Below are positions 26,463 to 36,266 of a DNA stretch of 64,000 bases, in pieces. Origin of the DNA: Roseovarius sp. (GTDB lineage Bacteria > Pseudomonadota > Alphaproteobacteria > Rhodobacterales > Rhodobacteraceae); the NCBI GenBank assembly GCA_014359765.1, contig JACIYT010000003.1, positions 62,001 to 126,000 of the forward strand, given 5' to 3'. Both the position numbers and the translations under genes were made by a program. Below the pieces are notes generated by a model. It was not told the origin of the DNA and ran no database searches. It saw nothing but the letters and a program-made list of their open reading frames with translations. The first letter of the stretch is position 1; each line of letters opens with the position of its first letter.

Positions 26463-27485
26463 ATGGGTTACAAGGTCGTTGTCGCGGGCGCCACGGGCAA
26501 TGTGGGCCGCGAAATGCTCAACATCCTGGCCGAGCGCCAGTTCCCGGTCGATGAGATCGCCGCGCTCGCCTCGCGCCGGTCGCTCGGCACCGAGGTGAGC
26601 TTTGGCGACCGGACGCTCAAGACGCAGGATCTCGACACGTTCGATTTCACCGGCTGGGATATCGCGCTCTTTGCCATCGGCTCGGACGCGACCAGGACCT
26701 ATGCGCCGCGCGCGGCCAAGGCGGGCTGTGTCGTGATCGACAACTCGTCGCTCTACCGTTACGACCCCGAGGTGCCGCTCGTCGTGCCGGAGGTGAATCC
26801 CGAGGCCGTGGAGGGCTATGCCAGAAAGAACATCATCGCCAATCCCAACTGCTCCACCGCGCAGATGGTTGTGGCGCTGAAGCCTCTGCACGACCGCGCG
26901 CGCATCAAGCGCGTGGTGGTCTCGACCTATCAATCGGTCTCGGGCGCGGGCAAGGACGGCATGGATGAGCTCTGGGATCAGACCAAGGCGGTCTATAACC
27001 CCGCCGAGGAGGTTCCCGCGAAGAAATTCACCAAGCAGATCGCCTTCAATGTCATTCCCCATATCGACGTCTTCATGGAGGACGGCTCGACCAAGGAAGA
27101 ATGGAAGATGGTCGCCGAAACCAAGAAGATCGTCGATCCGGCGATCAAGGTGACGGCGACCTGCGTGCGCGTGCCGGTCTTTGTCGGCCATTCCGAGGCG
27201 ATCAACATCGAGTTCGAGGACTTTCTCGACGAGGACGAGGCACGCGACATCCTGCGCGAGGCTCCCGGCGTCATGGTGATCGACAAGCGCGAGGATGGCG
27301 GCTACGTCACGCCGGTGGAATGCGTGGGCGATTATGCCACCTTCATCAGCCGGATCCGGCAGGACAGCACCATCGAGAACGGGCTGAACCTCTGGTGCGT
27401 GTCGGACAACCTGCGCAAGGGCGCGGCGCTCAACGCGGTGCAGATCGCCGAGACGCTGGGCAATCGCGTGCTCAGGAAGGGCTGA
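26463..27485 (+). CDS. asd: Asd, aspartate-semialdehyde dehydrogenase
   Basis: NADPH-dependent reduction of aspartyl phosphate to the semialdehyde, for lysine, threonine, methionine and diaminopimelate. The 340 residues show GATGNVGREML (NADP loop), NPNCSTAQM with the catalytic cysteine, the QSVSGAGKDGM segment and GHSEA with the catalytic-base region. GGAGGCAATATC precedes the ATG. The gene stands alone between the MFS gene and a 419-bp gap. Confidence 0.97.
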   Translation: MGYKVVVAGATGNVGREMLNILAERQFPVDEIAALASRRSLGTEVSFGDRTLKTQDLDTFDFTGWDIALFAIGSDATRTYAPRAAKAGCVVIDNSSLYRYDPEVPLVVPEVNPEAVEGYARKNIIANPNCSTAQMVVALKPLHDRARIKRVVVSTYQSVSGAGKDGMDELWDQTKAVYNPAEEVPAKKFTKQIAFNVIPHIDVFMEDGSTKEEWKMVAETKKIVDPAIKVTATCVRVPVFVGHSEAINIEFEDFLDEDEARDILREAPGVMVIDKREDGGYVTPVECVGDYATFISRIRQDSTIENGLNLWCVSDNLRKGAALNAVQIAETLGNRVLRKG

Positions 27486-27904
27486 GCCAGAGGGCCATGA
27501 GCACCGCTCGGGCGCGTCGTCACGGGGCGTGCCCGATCGCGCATCGGCGAGTATCCGCCGCGCGATCCAGCCATGGGCATGGCCGGGAAAGGGCGCGCCG
27601 AACCGGCGCATGAGACGCGCATGGCTGAAGCCGGTCACCGGGCCATTCGTGCAGGGCAAGCCCCTGGCCCGTCGCGCCGCCGCGCACACCCGGCCTGCCC
27701 GCGTGCGATTTTCCGCCGCCCGCCCTTGAATCAGCCCTGGCTGACATCATGAATGGCGGCCACGAACCGACTCCAACCCATTTCGGCAATGTCACCGCGG
27801 CCCGGGATGACGCGTGTCCGCCGAAGACCCCGCAGAGCATGACGCCACTCGAATAGATCAGAAAAATCCGGACAAGGCGCCGCAAACAGTCACTGGCGAT
27901 CCGC
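27486..27904. other. Gap between asd and the glycosyltransferase-like gene
   Basis: 419 bp with no full-length gene. The 27529-27729 plus-strand frame gives an arginine/proline-rich 66-residue product without a ribosome site and is not credible. The right part holds a possible degraded gene end (27731-27889, minus). No terminator or promoter is convincing. Confidence 0.5.
27731..27889 (-). pseudogene. Possible remnant of a gene 3' end (sugar-isomerase-like?)
   Basis: A stop-bounded frame of 52 codons with no start codon before codon 37. Its translation reads like protein, not noise, ending PGRGDIAEMGWSRFVAAIHDV. That segment loosely resembles the PGxGDIDWxxFxxAL end of TIM-barrel sugar-phosphate isomerases/epimerases. 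Upstream in this frame are stop codons and the end of the next gene. Nothing else of such a gene is visible. The family suggestion is weak. Confidence 0.25.
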
Positions 27905-28777
27905 TCAGAACCACTGGCCCGGCTCCATCAGCCCCAGCTCGAGCAATTGCCGCGAGTGCCACTCGAAAGGCACCGAATCGCGCCATTTGAAGCTGTGGAT
28001 GCGATTGGCCGAGCCGGGATTGCGCCGCAGCGCCTTGGCGACGCGGAACGACATCACCGCCGCGGTCAGGTTGTTGTGCCAGGGACAGGCATAGGTATTG
28101 TATTCCTCGTCCGAGAACGTGTCATTCGCGCGCAGGCGCAGGCCCGGGCGCGCGCGAAACAGCGCGATGCGGTCGATCCTGTTCCGGTTTTCGGGAATAT
28201 ACTCTTCAAAGCGCCGGCGCAGCCCGCCGAAGAAATCGAGCTGTCGCTCGCGCGGGTGGTTGTGATTGTCGGGATCGGGCCGGCCAAGCGCGTAATAGCC
28301 CGAGCGGTCGAGATGTGCCTCTTCGAGCGTGACGGCACCGGGGCAGCGGTCGAGATCGGGGGCGTAGAGGTCGATCACATAGCTGAGCATCGAGTCGCGG
28401 CGTTCCTCGGTATGAAAGGCCAGCAATTCGCCGACGCTGCGCGTCTCGCAGAACGGATAGAACAGGTATTCGGCATTGTAGCCGTAATAGAACCAGAGGC
28501 CGGGGGCCTTGTCGATCAGCGCGTTGACCGCTTCGGTCATGCTATCGCCCGAGGCGAGGTCATGGCGAATGCGGAACAGGCGCGGATCGGCGGCCACTTC
28601 CGCGGACACGCCGAACGCATCCGGGGCAAGGAGCAGCACCGCGCGAAAGCCCTGGTCGAGATGGTGGCGCAGGGTCGAGTCGATCTCGACCTCGTCCTCG
28701 GCAAAGATCAGCGCCACCGGCCCCCGGGCCAGCGCCGCCCCGGGTTTCGCCAGGAATTCGGTGAGTGTGGGTGCCAT
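27905..28777 (-). CDS. Conserved glycosyltransferase-2-like protein of unknown role
   Basis: Soluble protein of 290 residues with no signal peptide or membrane helix. The N-terminal third looks like a GT-A nucleotide-sugar fold ([32 protein letters not shown]), and the middle has a conspicuous aromatic segment [15 protein letters not shown] followed by [16 protein letters not shown] recall proteins of this kind beside miaB in Rhodobacteraceae, usually named glycosyltransferase family 2, but no classical DxD motif stands out. ATG 28777 is chosen because the part before it is antisense to the miaB leader. It diverges from miaB. Confidence 0.7.
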   Translation of the reverse strand: MAPTLTEFLAKPGAALARGPVALIFAEDEVEIDSTLRHHLDQGFRAVLLLAPDAFGVSAEVAADPRLFRIRHDLASGDSMTEAVNALIDKAPGLWFYYGYNAEYLFYPFCETRSVGELLAFHTEERRDSMLSYVIDLYAPDLDRCPGAVTLEEAHLDRSGYYALGRPDPDNHNHPRERQLDFFGGLRRRFEEYIPENRNRIDRIALFRARPGLRLRANDTFSDEEYNTYACPWHNNLTAAVMSFRVAKALRRNPGSANRIHSFKWRDSVPFEWHSRQLLELGLMEPGQWF

Positions 28778-28886
28778 GGCGCCATCCTGCCGGTTTGGCG
28801 CAAGGTCGCCAAAACCGCCGGGCATTGCAAGAGGGGGGGCGCCTGATGTAGGACGCGGGCGCAATCCTTGGCCGGGAGGCGGGCGC

Positions 28887-30212
28887 ATGGCGGCTCCGAA
28901 GAAGCTCTATATCAGGACCTATGGCTGTCAGATGAATGTCTATGACAGCGAGCGCATGGCCGAGGCCATGGGCGGGGCGGGCTATGTCGAGACCGACCGC
29001 CCCGAGGATGCCGACATGATCCTGCTCAACACCTGCCATATCCGCGAGAAGGCCGCCGAGAAGGTCTATTCCGAGCTGGGCCGGTTTCGCGCGCTCAAGG
29101 CCGACCGTCCCGACCTGAAGATCGGGGTGGCCGGCTGCGTCGCGCAGGCCGAAGGCGAGGAGATCATGCGCCGCCAGCCGCTCGTCGATCTGGTGGTCGG
29201 CCCGCAGAGCTATCACCGTCTGCCGCAGATGGAGGCGCGGCTGCGCGAGGGCGGCAAGGCGCTCGATACCGATTTCCCGCCTGATGACAAGTTCGACACG
29301 CTCCGCCAGAGGCCGAGGACAAGGCGCGGCCCGACGGCGTTCCTGACCGTGCAGGAGGGCTGTGACAAGTTCTGCGCCTTCTGCGTCGTGCCCTATACGC
29401 GCGGCGCCGAGATGAGCCGGCCGCCCGCCCGCGTGCTCGAGGAGGCGCGCGATCTGGTGGCGCGTGGCGTGCGTGAGATCACGCTGCTGGGGCAGAACGT
29501 CAACGCCTATCACGGCGCGGGCGAGGGGGGCGACTGGGGGCTGGCGCGGCTCATCCGGGCGCTGGCCCGGATCGACGGGCTGGCACGCATCCGCTTCACC
29601 ACCAGCCATCCCAACGACATGAGCGATGACCTGATCGCGGCGCATGGCGACTGCGAGAAGCTCATGCCCTACCTGCACCTGCCGGTGCAGTCGGGCAGTG
29701 ACCGCATCCTCAAGCGGATGAACCGCAAGCACACCGCTGAGGGCTATCTGCGCCTGATCGAGCGGATCCGCGCGGCGCGGCCCGACATCCTGATTTCGGG
29801 CGATTTCATCGTCGGCTTTCCCGAGGAGACCGAGGCCGATTTCGAGGCCACGCTCGACCTGATCGAGGCGGTTGGCTACGGGCAGGCGTTCTCGTTCAAG
29901 TATTCCCCCCGCCCCGGCACCCCCGCAGCCGAGCGCCCGCAAGTGCCCGAGGAGGTGAAATCCGACCGCCTCCAGCGGCTTCAGGCGCTGCTCACCCGTC
30001 AGCAGCGTGCCGCGCAGGATGCGATGGTGGGGCAGACGGTGGGGGTGCTCTTCGAGAAGCCGGGGCGCCTGCCGGGGCAGATGGTGGGCAAGTCCGACCA
30101 CCTGCACGCGGTCCATGTGACGGGGGCGGGGCTCGCGGTGGGGGACCTGGCGACGGTGGAGATCGTCGAAAGCGGGCCGAACTCGCTCGGCGGCCGGATC
30201 CGCGGCGCCTGA
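28887..30212 (+). CDS. miaB: MiaB, tRNA-i6A37 methylthiotransferase
   Basis: Radical SAM enzyme adding a methylthio group to i6A37 of tRNA. The 441 residues have the N-terminal UPF0004 domain with cluster cysteines in [15 protein letters not shown] and AGCVAQ; the radical SAM motif CDKFCAFC at about 155; [14 protein letters not shown]; and a C-terminal TRAM domain (from about 378). The ATG follows GGGAGGCGGGCGC. It precedes phoH-ybeY-corC-lnt, the usual order. Confidence 0.97.
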   Translation: MAAPKKLYIRTYGCQMNVYDSERMAEAMGGAGYVETDRPEDADMILLNTCHIREKAAEKVYSELGRFRALKADRPDLKIGVAGCVAQAEGEEIMRRQPLVDLVVGPQSYHRLPQMEARLREGGKALDTDFPPDDKFDTLRQRPRTRRGPTAFLTVQEGCDKFCAFCVVPYTRGAEMSRPPARVLEEARDLVARGVREITLLGQNVNAYHGAGEGGDWGLARLIRALARIDGLARIRFTTSHPNDMSDDLIAAHGDCEKLMPYLHLPVQSGSDRILKRMNRKHTAEGYLRLIERIRAARPDILISGDFIVGFPEETEADFEATLDLIEAVGYGQAFSFKYSPRPGTPAAERPQVPEEVKSDRLQRLQALLTRQQRAAQDAMVGQTVGVLFEKPGRLPGQMVGKSDHLHAVHVTGAGLAVGDLATVEIVESGPNSLGGRIRGA

Positions 30213-30339
30213 GCTCCGCGAAAACCGGCACAGCGGCCACGGTTTCGGCCGATCGGGTCTGCGGGGCATCGTCGCGCGCTTGCGCCGCGCGGCGCAACTT
30301 GGCACTGTGGGATCGGACATCCGACTCTGGGAGACTTGT

Positions 30340-31344
30340 TTGGGAACCAGCGCACCGCCCCCCGCCCCCGACCTGACCGCGATGCATGAGGCCGCGGTCG
30401 AATTCCCCGACAACAAGCTCCTGATCGACCTGTGCGGCGCATATGATCGCCATCTTGCAGAGATCGAGCGGGTTCTGGCGGTGCAGATCGTGCGGCGCGG
30501 CAATCAGCTCGCGGTGGTGGGCGAGGAGAGCGCGGTGCAGGCGGCGGCGGCGGTGCTCCATGCGCTCTATGCCCGGCTCGAGGCGGGCAAGGCGGTCGGG
30601 CGCGGCGATGTGGACCGCGAATTGCGCATGGGCGGCGGCGAGGAGAGCGGCCCGCAGGACGGCGACCAGCTGGAGATGTTCAATGGCGGCGCGGTCGAGA
30701 TCCGGACCCGGCGCAAGCTCGTGGAGCCGCGCACCGACGCGCAAAAGGCCTATGTGCGCGCGCTTTTCGCGCATGAAATGGCCTTTGGCATCGGGCCTGC
30801 GGGCACCGGCAAGACTTACCTGGCGGTGGCGGTCGGGGTGAACATGTTCATCGAGGGGCATGTGGACCGGATCATCCTGAGCCGCCCGGCGGTGGAGGCG
30901 GGCGAGAAGCTCGGCTATCTGCCGGGCGACATGAAGGAAAAGGTCGATCCCTACATGCAGCCGCTCTATGACGCGCTCAATGATTTTCTCCCCGGCAAGC
31001 AGGTGCAGAAGCTGATCGAGGAAAAGCGCATCGAGATCGCGCCGCTGGCCTTCATGCGGGGGCGCACGCTGTCGAATGCCTTTGTCGTGCTGGACGAGGC
31101 GCAGAATGCCACTTCGATGCAGATGAAGATGTTTCTCACCCGGCTCGGCGAGGGCAGCCGCATGGTCATCACCGGCGACCGCACGCAGATCGACCTGCCG
31201 CGCGGCGTGCCCTCGGGCCTGTCGGATGCGGAGCGGCTGCTCACGACCATCCCGCAGATATCGTTCAACTATTTTACCGCAAAGGACGTGGTGCGGCATC
31301 CGCTGGTGGCGGCGATCATCGAAGCCTACGAAGCCGGGGAATAG
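30340..31344 (+). CDS. PhoH-like ATPase
   Basis: PhoH/YbeZ-type P-loop ATPase, functionally linked to YbeY in rRNA maturation. P-loop GPAGTGKTYLA and Walker B VLDEAQNATSMQMKMFLTRLGEGSRMVITGD are clear; an N-terminal KH-like part precedes them (about 15-95). TTG 30340 has GGGAG 6 bp upstream and yields 334 residues; ATG 30382 would give 320. It is 3 bp upstream of ybeY. Confidence 0.92.
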   Translation: MGTSAPPPAPDLTAMHEAAVEFPDNKLLIDLCGAYDRHLAEIERVLAVQIVRRGNQLAVVGEESAVQAAAAVLHALYARLEAGKAVGRGDVDRELRMGGGEESGPQDGDQLEMFNGGAVEIRTRRKLVEPRTDAQKAYVRALFAHEMAFGIGPAGTGKTYLAVAVGVNMFIEGHVDRIILSRPAVEAGEKLGYLPGDMKEKVDPYMQPLYDALNDFLPGKQVQKLIEEKRIEIAPLAFMRGRTLSNAFVVLDEAQNATSMQMKMFLTRLGEGSRMVITGDRTQIDLPRGVPSGLSDAERLLTTIPQISFNYFTAKDVVRHPLVAAIIEAYEAGE

Positions 31345-31347
31345 GCC

Positions 31348-31836
31348 ATGCCGGTCGAGGTGGTGATCGAGGACGACCGCTGGCAGGCGGCGGGGCTGGA
31401 GGCGCTGGCCGGGCGCGCGGCGGCGGCGACGCTCTCGCATCTGGGGCTTGATCCAGGGGTCTGGGACATCAGCGTCCTGGGCTGTGACGATGCGCGGATT
31501 GCCGTGCTCAACGGCGAATTCCGTGCCAAGCCAGCCCCCACCAATGTGCTGAGCTGGCCAAGCGAGGAGCGAGGCGCGGCCGTGGCGGGCGCGGCGCCGG
31601 CGCTTCCCTTGCCCGGTCCCGATCCCGAACTGGGCGATATCGCCATCGCCTATGACACCTGCGCCCGCGAGGCGGCAGGGGCGGGGCGGCCGCTGGCGGA
31701 CCATGTGTCGCACCTCGTGGTGCACGCGGTCCTGCATCTCCTGGGCTATGACCATATCCGTGACCCGGATGCCACGCTCATGGAGGCGATCGAGGTGGCG
31801 ATACTTGGCAAACTGGGGGTTGCTGACCCATATTAG
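31348..31836 (+). CDS. ybeY: YbeY, rRNA-maturation endoribonuclease
   Basis: Zinc-dependent single-strand endoribonuclease for 16S rRNA 3' end maturation and ribosome quality control. The 162 residues carry the UPF0054 motif HLVVHAVLHLLGYDH with three metal-binding histidines, and NEFRAKPAPTNVLSWP. It follows phoH by 3 bp and precedes corC by 39 bp. Confidence 0.96.
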   Translation: MPVEVVIEDDRWQAAGLEALAGRAAAATLSHLGLDPGVWDISVLGCDDARIAVLNGEFRAKPAPTNVLSWPSEERGAAVAGAAPALPLPGPDPELGDIAIAYDTCAREAAGAGRPLADHVSHLVVHAVLHLLGYDHIRDPDATLMEAIEVAILGKLGVADPY

Positions 31837-31875
31837 GGCCGTTGGGGCCGGCCCCCGTGACCCGAGAAGAGATGG

Positions 31876-32766
31876 ATGGGCGACAGTATCGACGGATCTC
31901 CTGGCGCAGCGCGTCGCGCGCAGCCCGAGGACATGGACGAGAGAACCGAAACGGACGCGGAAACAGGAGGGTTCCTCCGACGGGTTCTCGGCATATTCAA
32001 CCCGCACGATCACGGTGGGGAAGCGGCCGGCACGGCCGGCAGCCCGCTGCCGGGGATCGGCAATCTTCGCGACATGGCGGTGGAGGACGTGGCCATCCCC
32101 ACCGCCGAGATCGTCGCCGTGCCGGTCGATATCGCGATGGAGGACCTGGTGCAGGTGTTCCGCGAGAGCGGCATGACGCGGCTGCCGGTCTATGAGGGCA
32201 CGCTCGATACGCCGCTCGGCATGATCCACCTCAAGGATTTCGCGCTCCGCCACGGGTTCAACGGCACGGATGAACGGTTCGAACTGCGCAAGATGCTGCG
32301 GCCGCTGCTCTTCGTGCCACCCTCGATGCCGATCGGGGTGCTGTTGCAGAAGATGCAGGCCGAGCGGCGGCACATGGCGCTTGTGATCGACGAATACGGC
32401 GGGGTGGACGGGCTCGTGACCATCGAGGACCTGATCGAACAGGTGGTCGGGCAGATCGAGGATGAGCACGACACCGAAGAGGACGCGTTCTGGACCGAGG
32501 AGGCACCGGGCTGTTACCTGGCGCTCGCGCGCACGCCGCTTGCGCTGTTCGAGGCCGAGACCGGCCTGTCGCTCACCGAGGCCGAGGAGGTGGACGAGGA
32601 AGAGATCGACACGCTGGGCGGGCTCGTCTTCATGCTTCTGGGGCGGGTGCCGGCGCGGGGCGAGGTGATCGAGCACCCCGCCGGACCGACCATCGAGGTT
32701 GTCGAGGCCGATCCCCGCCGGATCAAGCGGGTGCGGGTGCGGATCGGCGCTGAGGCGCATGGCTGA
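31876..32766 (+). CDS. CorC/HlyC-type CBS-domain protein
   Basis: The 296 residues carry a pair of CBS domains (about 65-195; sequences MTRLPVYEGTLDTPLGMIHLKDF and HMALVIDEYGGVDGLVTIEDLIEQVVG) and a C-terminal CorC/HlyC domain ending in RIKRVRVRI. No membrane segment is present. Family members affect magnesium/cobalt efflux and are often called hemolysin-like without haemolytic role. It overlaps lnt by 8 bp, in the conserved phoH-ybeY-corC-lnt operon. Confidence 0.92.
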   Translation: MGDSIDGSPGAARRAQPEDMDERTETDAETGGFLRRVLGIFNPHDHGGEAAGTAGSPLPGIGNLRDMAVEDVAIPTAEIVAVPVDIAMEDLVQVFRESGMTRLPVYEGTLDTPLGMIHLKDFALRHGFNGTDERFELRKMLRPLLFVPPSMPIGVLLQKMQAERRHMALVIDEYGGVDGLVTIEDLIEQVVGQIEDEHDTEEDAFWTEEAPGCYLALARTPLALFEAETGLSLTEAEEVDEEEIDTLGGLVFMLLGRVPARGEVIEHPAGPTIEVVEADPRRIKRVRVRIGAEAHG

Positions 32767-34252
32767 GACGGCGCCGGCGCGATGGGCCTGGCGGGGGCGC
32801 GTGGCGATCTGCCTGGGGTTGGGCGCGATGGCGGCGCTGGGACAGGCGCCCTGGGGGCTCTGGCCGCTGACGGTTGCGGGGCTGGCGCTGGTTCACGGGA
32901 TCTGGCGGCAGGCGCCCGGCTGGCGCGCGGCGGGCGTGATCGGCCTGGCGGCTGGCGCGGGGCATTTCCTCGTGGCGCTGCACTGGATCACCGAGCCGTT
33001 CATGGTCGATGCGGCGCGCCATGGCTGGATGGCGCCCTTTGCGCTCCTTGGCATGGCGGCGGGCATGGGGCTGTTCTGGGGGGCGGGGCTCGCGCTGGCG
33101 CGGGGGCTGGGCGGCGGCGCGGCGGCCTTCATCGCCGGGCTGGGTATCGCGGAGATGGCGCGCGGCTGGTTTCTGACCGGGTTCCCCTGGGCACAGGCCG
33201 GTCACGCGCTGATCGACACGCCGGTGTTGCACTGGGCATCATATCTGGGCGCGCCGGGGCTGCTGACGCTCATGCTGGCGGCGGCGGTCGCGCTCTGGCA
33301 CATGGTGGCGGGGCGGCGGTGGCCCGGCGCGGTCGCGCTTGCCGGGCTGGCCGCGCTCTGGCCGCTGGGTGCGGCGCTCACCCCCGAGGCAGGGGCGGAG
33401 GCGGGCGCGCCAATGGTGCGCCTCGTGCAGCCCAATGCGCCCCAGCACGAAAAATGGGACCCCGAGCGCGCGCGCCGCTTCTTCGAGCGCCAGCGCGCCT
33501 TCAGCGCGGCGGGCGCGGTGCCCGATCTGGTGGTCTGGCCGGAAACCGCGGTGCCGGTCTGGCTCAACGATGCGGACGAGACGCTCGCCCTGGTGGCCGA
33601 GGCGGCGCGGGGCGCGCCCGTGGTGCTCGGGATTCAGCGCCACGAGGGGCGGCGGATCTTCAATTCGCTGGCCGTGATCGGGCCGGGAGGGGAGGTGCGC
33701 GCGGTCTATGACAAGCATCACCTCGTGCCCTTCGGCGAATTCATGCCCTTTGGCGATTTCCTCGGCAGTCTGGGCATTCATGGCCTCGCGGCGAGCGCGG
33801 GGCAGGGCTATTCTGCGGGGCCGGGCGCGCAGGTGATCGCGCTTGACGGGCTCGGCGCGGCCCTGCCGCTGATCTGTTACGAGAGCGTTTTCGCGCGCGA
33901 TCTGCGGGCGGCGCCGGGGCGGGCGGACATGATCGTGCTGATCACAAACGATGCCTGGTTCGGCCGGGTCTCGGGGCCCTATCAGCATCTGGCGCAGGCG
34001 CGCTTGCGCAGCGCCGAGTTCGGCCTGCCGATGATCCGCGTCGCCAACACGGGCGTTTCGGCGATGATCGACGCCACCGGCCGCGTGACCCGGGCGATCC
34101 CCCTGGGCGAGGCGGGCTGGCGCGATGTCCCGCTGCCGCCCGCCCTGCCCGCGACGGTCTATGCCCGGCTGGGCGATGCGCCGATGCTGCTGGCCTATGG
34201 GCTGCTGCTTGTGCTGGCGCTCTGGCGCCGGCGGCGCGCAGATAGCGATTGA
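32759..34252 (+). CDS. lnt: Lnt, apolipoprotein N-acyltransferase
   Basis: Last step of lipoprotein maturation, N-acylation of the diacylglyceryl cysteine. The 497 residues have about seven membrane helices in the first 220, then a nitrilase-fold domain with the catalytic triad in WPETAVPVW (Glu), YDKHHLVPFGEFMP (Lys) and LICYESVFARD (Cys), and a C-terminal helix. It would act on the two predicted lipoproteins in this window, among others. Its start lies inside the end of corC. Confidence 0.96.
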   Translation: MAETAPARWAWRGRVAICLGLGAMAALGQAPWGLWPLTVAGLALVHGIWRQAPGWRAAGVIGLAAGAGHFLVALHWITEPFMVDAARHGWMAPFALLGMAAGMGLFWGAGLALARGLGGGAAAFIAGLGIAEMARGWFLTGFPWAQAGHALIDTPVLHWASYLGAPGLLTLMLAAAVALWHMVAGRRWPGAVALAGLAALWPLGAALTPEAGAEAGAPMVRLVQPNAPQHEKWDPERARRFFERQRAFSAAGAVPDLVVWPETAVPVWLNDADETLALVAEAARGAPVVLGIQRHEGRRIFNSLAVIGPGGEVRAVYDKHHLVPFGEFMPFGDFLGSLGIHGLAASAGQGYSAGPGAQVIALDGLGAALPLICYESVFARDLRAAPGRADMIVLITNDAWFGRVSGPYQHLAQARLRSAEFGLPMIRVANTGVSAMIDATGRVTRAIPLGEAGWRDVPLPPALPATVYARLGDAPMLLAYGLLLVLALWRRRRADSD

Positions 34253-34288
34253 CGCCCGCGCGCCTCCGGCGTAACGAGCGAAAAACCC

Positions 34289-34331
34289 GTCACAACGGCT
34301 TCCTGGCGTGGCGGATGTATCGAACGGAGCA
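34289..34331 (+). ncRNA. SAM/SAH riboswitch controlling metK
   Basis: The segment matches the SAM/SAH riboswitch class of Rhodobacterales: conserved core CACAACGGCTTCCTGGCGTG followed by the pseudoknot partner GGAGCA. Helix P1 is GTCAC (34289-34293) with GTGGC (34308-34312). The pseudoknot pairs GCTTCC (within 34297-34303) with GGAG at 34326-34329, which is the metK Shine-Dalgarno sequence, 7 bp before the ATG. Ligand binding would thus stabilise the fold that hides the ribosome site and lower SAM synthetase production. Known for the class; ligand binding here is inferred. Confidence 0.93.
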
Positions 34332-34336
34332 CTTTC

Positions 34337-35503
34337 ATGACACGGCAGAACTACCTCTTTACCTCCGAATCCGTTTCGGAGGGGCACCCCGACAAGGTGT
34401 GTGACCGGATTTCGGACGCCATCCTCGATGCGTTCCTGAGCGAAGAGGCCAATGCGCGGGTGGCCTGCGAGACCTTCGCCACCACCAATTGCGTGGTTGT
34501 CGGCGGCGAGGTGGGTCTGACCGATCAGTCGCGCCTGGCCGATTTCATGCGCCGGATCGATGGAATCGTGCGCGATTGTGTCCGCGACATCGGTTACGAA
34601 CAGGAAAAGTTCCACTGGAATTCGCTTCAACTGCACAACATGCTCCACCCCCAGTCGGCGCATATCGCGCAAGGGGTCGATCGCGACGGCGCGGGCGACC
34701 AGGGGATCATGTTCGGCTATGCGGTCGATGAGACGCCCGAGCTCATGCCGGCGCCGATCCTCTATGCCCATGCCATCCTCCGGCGGCTGGCCGAGGTGCG
34801 CAAATCCGGCGCGGAGCCCGACCTCGGGCCCGATGCCAAATCGCAGCTGACGCTGCGCTATGAGGACGGCAGGCCGGTCGAGGTCATGCAGCTCGTGCTT
34901 TCGACGCAGCATCGCGACGATGCGCAAACGAGCGATGACATCCGCGCCATCGTCGAGCCTTATATCCGCGAGGTCCTGCCGGGCGACTGGCTCACGGAGC
35001 GCACCGAATGGCATGTCAACCCCACCGGCACCTTCGTGATCGGCGGGCCGGACGGCGATGCGGGGCTCACCGGGCGCAAGATCATCGTCGATACCTATGG
35101 CGGCGCGGCCCCGCACGGGGGCGGCGCGTTTTCCGGCAAGGATCCGACCAAGGTGGACCGCTCGGCGGCCTATGCGGCACGCTATCTCGCCAAGAACGTG
35201 GTGGCCGCGGGGCTGGCGCGGCGCTGCACGTTGCAGGTGAGCTATGCGATCGGCGTGGCGCGGCCGCTGTCGATCTATGTGGACACGCACGGCACCGGCG
35301 CGGTGGACGAGGCGGCGATCGAGAAGGCCATCGCGCAATGCATGGACCTCACCCCGCGCGGCATCCGCGAACATCTGTCCCTCACCAGGCCGATCTATGC
35401 GCGCACGGCGGCCTATGGCCATTTCGGCCGCACGCCGGAGGCCGATGGTGGCTTTTCCTGGGAACGGGTCGATCTGGTGGACGCGCTGAAAAAGGCGGTT
35501 TGA
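34337..35503 (+). CDS. metK: MetK, S-adenosylmethionine synthetase
   Basis: Makes SAM from ATP and methionine. The 388 residues match the family: [22 protein letters not shown] (ATP/methionine site), [33 protein letters not shown] and [19 protein letters not shown]. It is controlled by the leader riboswitch that holds its Shine-Dalgarno sequence. A hairpin follows 10 bp after the stop, and trmB starts 43 bp on. Confidence 0.98.
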   Translation: MTRQNYLFTSESVSEGHPDKVCDRISDAILDAFLSEEANARVACETFATTNCVVVGGEVGLTDQSRLADFMRRIDGIVRDCVRDIGYEQEKFHWNSLQLHNMLHPQSAHIAQGVDRDGAGDQGIMFGYAVDETPELMPAPILYAHAILRRLAEVRKSGAEPDLGPDAKSQLTLRYEDGRPVEVMQLVLSTQHRDDAQTSDDIRAIVEPYIREVLPGDWLTERTEWHVNPTGTFVIGGPDGDAGLTGRKIIVDTYGGAAPHGGGAFSGKDPTKVDRSAAYAARYLAKNVVAAGLARRCTLQVSYAIGVARPLSIYVDTHGTGAVDEAAIEKAIAQCMDLTPRGIREHLSLTRPIYARTAAYGHFGRTPEADGGFSWERVDLVDALKKAV

Positions 35504-35513
35504 TCAAGGGGGT

Positions 35514-35534
35514 GGCGCGTGCTGGCCACGCGCC
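35514..35534 (+). terminator. Candidate terminator after metK
   Basis: GGCGCGTG (35514-35521) and CACGCGCC (35527-35534) form a perfect 8-bp stem with a 5-nt loop, followed by GTTTCGG. The T-run is short, so efficiency is uncertain and read-through into trmB is possible. Confidence 0.5.
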
Positions 35535-35546
35535 GTTTCGGCTGTC

Positions 35547-36260
35547 ATGAAGAATCCCAGGCACCCCATCGGCGCGCCTTGGCGCAATTTCCATGGGCGG
35601 ATCAAGGGCAAGTCCCTGCGTCCGAACCAGGAGGCGTGGCTGGCGCAGGATCTGGGGCGTCTGTCGCCCGGCCCCGTCGATTGGGAAGTGAACCCCCGGC
35701 GGGAACCGATTTCCCTGACGGACCGTTTCGGCGATCGGCAGGTCTGGCTCGAGATCGGATTCGGCGGCGGCGAGCACATGGTGCATCAGGCGGTGACACA
35801 CCCGGAGGTGGGGATCATCGGCTGTGAGCCCTATATCAACGGGGTGGCGATGCTCCTGGGCAAGATCCGGGCCTCGGGCGCACAGAATATCGCGGTCTAT
35901 CCGGGGGATGTCCGCAACATGTTCGACGTGCTCCCCGCGGCGTCGATTTCGCGGGCCTTCCTGCTCTATCCCGATCCCTGGCCCAAGAAACGCCACCACA
36001 AGCGCCGTTTCGTCACCGCCGAACATCTGCGCCCGTTGCACAAATGCCTGAAGAAAGGCGCGATTTTCCGGGTGGCGACGGATATTCCCGATTACGTGCG
36101 CCAGACCCTCGAAGAGGTGCCGCGCCATGGCTTTGAATGGCTGGCGGAGGGGCCGGAGGACTGGCGCAGGCCATGGCCGGACTGGATCCCGACGCGCTAT
36201 GAGCAAAAGGCGCTTCGGGAGGGCCGCGTGCCGCATTACCTGACGTTCCGAAGACTGTGA
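35547..36260 (+). CDS. trmB: TrmB, tRNA (guanine-46-N7)-methyltransferase
   Basis: SAM-dependent formation of m7G46 in tRNA. The 237 residues show LEIGFGGGEHMVHQA (SAM motif), LLYPDPWPKKRHHKRRFV (catalytic/tRNA-contact region), and the C-terminal WIPTRYEQKALREGR. It follows metK and faces argG across a strong hairpin. Confidence 0.97.
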   Translation: MKNPRHPIGAPWRNFHGRIKGKSLRPNQEAWLAQDLGRLSPGPVDWEVNPRREPISLTDRFGDRQVWLEIGFGGGEHMVHQAVTHPEVGIIGCEPYINGVAMLLGKIRASGAQNIAVYPGDVRNMFDVLPAASISRAFLLYPDPWPKKRHHKRRFVTAEHLRPLHKCLKKGAIFRVATDIPDYVRQTLEEVPRHGFEWLAEGPEDWRRPWPDWIPTRYEQKALREGRVPHYLTFRRL

Positions 36261-36266
36261 GAGAAT

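Noticed and set aside
27529-27729. A 66-codon plus-strand frame downstream of asd
   Set aside because: Arg/Pro/Ala-rich, no ribosome binding site, no resemblance to a protein family.
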